A stretch of 7,671 nt of DNA from positions 1 through 7,671 of the forward strand of contig CAKVNP010000091.1 in NCBI GenBank assembly GCA_934777095.1, given 5' to 3'. Within the stretch, counting starts at the first letter, position 1; each line of letters begins with the position of its first letter. Under the pieces are notes generated by a model that worked only from the letters and a program-made list of their open reading frames with translations, ran no database searches and was not told the DNA's origin. The position numbers and the translations under genes were made by a program. The stretch is from an uncultured Clostridium sp. (GTDB lineage Bacteria > Bacillota > Clostridia > Clostridiales > Clostridiaceae). Of the stretch, positions 4,586 through 7,671 are shown one piece after another.

Positions 4586-6461
4586 GACAATGAAGAAAAT
4601 AGAAAACCCCATTCCAATTTTTAAAAGACTTTTAAAATGTATTTTTAAAAGCTACAGGATGCATTGTATTGTAGTGGCTATCTTTATCATAATTAGCTCA
4701 CTAGCTAATGTAGTTGGTACAAGATTTATGAAAAATTTAATAGATGATTATATTCTTCCATTCATAAATGATGCAGGTCATAATTTTACTCCATTATTAA
4801 AAGCATTAACGGTAATGGGCTGTATATATTTTTTAGGCGTAGTTTCAACATGGGCATTTAACAGAATAATGATTAATGTATCACAAGGAACTTTAAAAAA
4901 TATAAGAGATGATATATTTACTCATATGGAAAAGCTGCCAATAAAGTATTTTGATACACATTCTCATGGAGATATTATGAGTATATATACTAATGATACA
5001 GATACATTAAGGCAGATGATAAGCCAAAGTATACCTCAATTTATTTCATCAATAATAACCGTAGTAGGAGTTCTTATATTTATGATAAGTTTAAGTATTC
5101 CTTTGACAATAACTACTTTATTGATGGTATGGCTTATGCTGATGGTTACAAAAAATATAGCAGGTAAAAGTGGAAGCTATTTTATTGAGCAGCAGAAAAA
5201 ATTAGGAAAGATAAATGGATTTATTGAAGAAATGATGGAAGGGCAGAAAGTTATTAAGGTATTCTGCCATGAAAAAGAAAGTAAAGAACAATTTAATAAA
5301 TTAAATGAAGAGTTATTTGAAAGTGCAAATAATGCAAACAAATATGCCAATATATTAATGCCTGTAATGGGTAATATGGGATATATAAATTATGTTATTA
5401 CAGCGATTTTAGGTTCTATCTTAGCCATATTTGGAATTGGTGGATTTACTATTGGTGGGCTTGCTGCATTTTTACAATTTACTAAGACATTTAACCAGCC
5501 AATATCTCAAATGTCACAGCAGTTAAATTCAATTGTAATGGCGCTTGCTGGAGCAGAAAGAATATTTAAACTTATAGATGAGAAACCGGAAACAGATAAT
5601 GGATATGTAGAACTAGTAAATGTTAAATATAATGATAATGGACAAGTAGTAGAATCAGTACAAAGAACAGGCTGCTGGGCATGGAAGCATTATCATAAGG
5701 ATAGTAATACAACAACTTATAAAAGGCTTACAGGTGATGTAGTATTTGATCATGTGGATTTCGGGTATAATGATGAAAAGATGATTCTACATGATATTGT
5801 TCTTTATGCCAAACCAGGGGAAAAGATTGCTTTTGTAGGGGCAACTGGTGCAGGAAAGACTACTATAACTAATCTGATAAATAGATTTTATGATATTCAG
5901 GACGGCAAAATTAGATATGATGGTATCAATGTAAATAAAATAAAGAAAGCCGATTTACGAAGATCATTAGGAATAGTACTTCAGGACACGCATCTTTTTA
6001 CTGGAACAGTAATGGAAAATATCCGTTATGGAAAACTTGATGCATCTGATGAAGAAGTAATAGAAGCATCAAAGCTGGCTAATGCCCACTATTTTATTAA
6101 GCATCTGCCAATGGGTTATGATACAGTGCTTACTGGTGATGGAAGTAACTTATCACAAGGACAGAGGCAGCTTTTGGCAATAGCTAGAGCAGCTATAGCA
6201 AATCCACCAGTATTAATATTAGATGAGGCTACTTCAAGTATTGATACTAGAACTGAGAAGATAGTACAAGATGGTATGGATAAACTTATGGAAGGAAGAA
6301 CTGTTTTTGTAATAGCTCATAGATTATCAACAATAAAAAATTCAAATGCAATAATGGTAATGGATCATGGAAGAATTATTGAAAGAGGAGACCATGAAAG
6401 TTTAATAGAAAAGAAAGGTGTCTATTATCAATTATATACTGGAGCACTAGAACAAGAATAA
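4551..6461 (+). CDS. Heterodimeric ABC exporter half-transporter, catalytic-site subunit (BmrD/TM288-like)
   Basis: This 636-residue partner of the preceding gene has a membrane domain at about 36-320 and an NBD at about 396-632. Walker A is canonical (GATGAGKT, 430-437), with Q478 in the Q-loop, Walker B LILDE (555-559, catalytic E559) and H590 (AHRLS). Its signature is altered to LSQGQ (534-538). In a head-to-tail NBD dimer, its good Walker motifs meet the intact signature of the first subunit, while its altered signature meets that subunit's degenerate motifs. Between the membrane domain and NBD, residues about 345-395 form an extra linker containing CWAWKHYH, which I recall from close Firmicute homologues. 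The start at 4551 is chosen because AAAGGAG lies 9 bases upstream; Met codons at 4572 and 4590 lack good sites. The 35-base overlap suggests translational coupling. No strong terminator follows before deoB. Confidence 0.93.
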   Translation: MKKNINPMIKSKTMKKIENPIPIFKRLLKCIFKSYRMHCIVVAIFIIISSLANVVGTRFMKNLIDDYILPFINDAGHNFTPLLKALTVMGCIYFLGVVSTWAFNRIMINVSQGTLKNIRDDIFTHMEKLPIKYFDTHSHGDIMSIYTNDTDTLRQMISQSIPQFISSIITVVGVLIFMISLSIPLTITTLLMVWLMLMVTKNIAGKSGSYFIEQQKKLGKINGFIEEMMEGQKVIKVFCHEKESKEQFNKLNEELFESANNANKYANILMPVMGNMGYINYVITAILGSILAIFGIGGFTIGGLAAFLQFTKTFNQPISQMSQQLNSIVMALAGAERIFKLIDEKPETDNGYVELVNVKYNDNGQVVESVQRTGCWAWKHYHKDSNTTTYKRLTGDVVFDHVDFGYNDEKMILHDIVLYAKPGEKIAFVGATGAGKTTITNLINRFYDIQDGKIRYDGINVNKIKKADLRRSLGIVLQDTHLFTGTVMENIRYGKLDASDEEVIEASKLANAHYFIKHLPMGYDTVLTGDGSNLSQGQRQLLAIARAAIANPPVLILDEATSSIDTRTEKIVQDGMDKLMEGRTVFVIAHRLSTIKNSNAIMVMDHGRIIERGDHESLIEKKGVYYQLYTGALEQE

Positions 6462-6479
6462 ATATTTTCCATTTAATAA

Positions 6480-6509
6480 TTTTCAAATCTTTCGAGAATA
6501 CTGTATAAT
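6480..6509 (+). promoter_or_regulatory. Probable sigma-A-type promoter of deoB
   Basis: A perfect TATAAT (6504-6509) is preceded at 18 bases by TTTTCA (6480-6485), or at 17 bases by TTTCAA. The -35 is mediocre. Transcription would start near 6516, leaving a short leader with AAAGGA (6527-6532) 8 bases before the deoB start. Readthrough from the exporter operon may add to expression, since no clear terminator separates them. Confidence 0.55.
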
Positions 6510-6540
6510 AAAATAAAGCTAGAATGAAAGGATGAGAAAT

Positions 6541-7671
6541 ATGAAAAAATACAATAGAATATTCACTATAGTTATCGATTCTTTAGGAATAGGAGCAATG
6601 GATGATTCTGAAGAATATGGAGATATAGCTGTTGATACACTTGGACATATAGCTTCTTCAGTTGAAGAATTAAATATACCTAATCTTCAAAAGTTAGGAA
6701 TTGCAAATTTACATCCAATCGAGCATGTAAATAAAGTAGAGCAGCCATTAGGTTATCAGATGAAACTTAAAGAAGCTAGTGTTGGTAAAGATACAATGAC
6801 TGGACATTGGGAGATGATGGGGCTGCATATTACAAAACCATTCCAGACTTTCACTGAAACAGGATTCCCAAAGGAACTTTTAGATGAGTTATCAAAAAAG
6901 ACAGGGCATAAAATTGTAGGTAATAAAAGTGCCAGCGGAACAGAAATATTAGAAGAATTAGGTCAGCATCAAATGGAAACAGGAGATATGATAGTTTATA
7001 CTTCAGCAGATTCTGTTTTACAAATCTGCGGCCATGAAGAAACTTTTGGCTTAGATGAATTATATAGATGCTGTGAAATAGCAAGAGAATTGACAATGAA
7101 GGATGAATGGAAAGTAGGTAGAGTAATTGCTAGACCGTATATAGGAAACAAAGAAGATGGATTTAAACGTACTAGCAATAGGCATGATTATGCATTAAAG
7201 CCTTATGGAAAAACAGTTCTTAATACATTAAAAGATAATAAATATGATGTAATATCAGTTGGAAAAATAAATGATATATTTGATGGAGAAGGTATTACAG
7301 AATCGCATAAATCAAAAAGCTCAGTTCATGGAATGGAGCAGACTTTAGAAATCATGGATCAGGATTTTAAGGGATTATGTTTTGTAAATTTAGTTGATTT
7401 TGATGCATTATGGGGACATAGGAGAAATCCAGCAGGATATGCAGAAGAGTTAGAAAAGTTTGATGTTAATTTAGGAAAAGTAATAAATAAATTACAAGAA
7501 GATGACTTGTTAATTATTACTGCAGATCATGGTAATGATCCTACATATAAAGGTAGTGATCATACAAGAGAATATGTACCATTTTTAGCTTATTCGCCAT
7601 CTATGAAAGAACATGGGCAGCTTGAAACTAGTGATAATTTTGCAGTTATTGCAGCAACTATTGCAGAAAAC
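6541..7671 (+). CDS. deoB: Phosphopentomutase, 3'-truncated by window edge
   Basis: DeoB interconverts ribose-1-phosphate (or 2-deoxyribose-1-phosphate) and the 5-phosphate form in the cytoplasm, linking nucleoside breakdown to the pentose phosphate pathway. It is a di-manganese enzyme of the alkaline phosphatase superfamily. The frame runs uninterrupted for 377 codons to the last base; the family is usually about 390 residues, so only a short C-terminal piece is missing. Visible active-site residues are D13 (VIDSLGIG), the phosphorylated Thr T85 ([10 protein letters not shown], same number as in the Bacillus cereus enzyme), D288 and H293 (DFDALWGH), D329 and H330 (TADHGND) and H341 (SDHTRE). 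The cap domain lies between about 100 and 220. The start has AAAGGA 8 bases upstream. Its usual partner, purine nucleoside phosphorylase, may follow beyond the window. Confidence 0.97.
   Translation, partial: MKKYNRIFTIVIDSLGIGAMDDSEEYGDIAVDTLGHIASSVEELNIPNLQKLGIANLHPIEHVNKVEQPLGYQMKLKEASVGKDTMTGHWEMMGLHITKPFQTFTETGFPKELLDELSKKTGHKIVGNKSASGTEILEELGQHQMETGDMIVYTSADSVLQICGHEETFGLDELYRCCEIARELTMKDEWKVGRVIARPYIGNKEDGFKRTSNRHDYALKPYGKTVLNTLKDNKYDVISVGKINDIFDGEGITESHKSKSSVHGMEQTLEIMDQDFKGLCFVNLVDFDALWGHRRNPAGYAEELEKFDVNLGKVINKLQEDDLLIITADHGNDPTYKGSDHTREYVPFLAYSPSMKEHGQLETSDNFAVIAATIAEN

Noticed and set aside
4572..4592. Alternative starts for the second exporter gene at 4572 or 4590
   Set aside because: Neither has a suitable ribosome binding site, whereas 4551 has AAAGGAG at 9 bases.
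6477..6491. CodY-like box (AATTTTC half-site) upstream of deoB
   Set aside because: Only one half of the consensus is matched; in such AT-rich DNA this is not evidence.
6851..7178. Two minus-strand open frames within deoB
   Set aside because: They overlap each other and lie opposite deoB, whose active-site residues are all intact.

Overview
The window is AT-rich, uses AGA/ATA-rich codons, and has strong AGGAGG-type ribosome binding sites, consensus sigma-A-like promoters and U-tract terminators. Together with the protein families this points to a low-GC Firmicute, most likely Clostridium sensu stricto. That assignment is an inference from composition and protein flavour; there is no rRNA or species marker here.

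Layout, left to right. (1) Bases 1-1030, plus strand: the 3' part of an ABC-2 type transporter permease whose start and probable ATPase partner lie upstream of the window. It ends in a very long bidirectional hairpin terminator (1029-1099). (2) Bases 1100-1273: a non-coding, palindrome-rich element. It has two 32-nt inverted arms (28/32 complementary) and two copies of a shorter palindrome, and it abuts the next gene's stop codon. It looks like a MITE-type or other dispersed intergenic repeat. (3) Minus strand: a stand-alone GreA/GreB-family transcript cleavage factor (1271-1738), and upstream of it a ferritin-like putative di-metal protein with a Cys/Lys-rich N-terminal extension (1907-2632). 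Each has its own terminator; a good promoter is visible only for the gre gene. (4) Bases 2633-2827: a divergent intergenic region with a good promoter, a terminator-like hairpin almost at the transcription start, a 7-codon mini-ORF, and a second hairpin just before a strong ribosome binding site. (5) Plus strand: two overlapping ABC exporter half-transporter genes (2828-4585 and 4551-6461) that make a BmrC/BmrD- or TM287/TM288-like heterodimer. (6) Plus strand: deoB, phosphopentomutase, from 6541 to the window edge, cut off only a short way before its expected C terminus.

How the genes relate. The two half-transporters are clearly one machine. The first carries degenerate Walker A, catalytic and switch residues; the second carries the degenerate signature motif. 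All four changes therefore fall in one composite ATP site and leave the other canonical. The gre factor (RNA polymerase rescue), the ferritin-like protein (metal or oxidative chemistry, or spore-related) and deoB (pentose/nucleoside salvage) look like independent transcription units. The most interesting regulatory candidate is the exporter leader, which recalls the attenuation control known for Bacillus subtilis bmrCD. I do not see a clearly novel multi-gene system; the novelty candidates are the exporter leader, the Cys-rich ferritin-like protein and the palindromic element.
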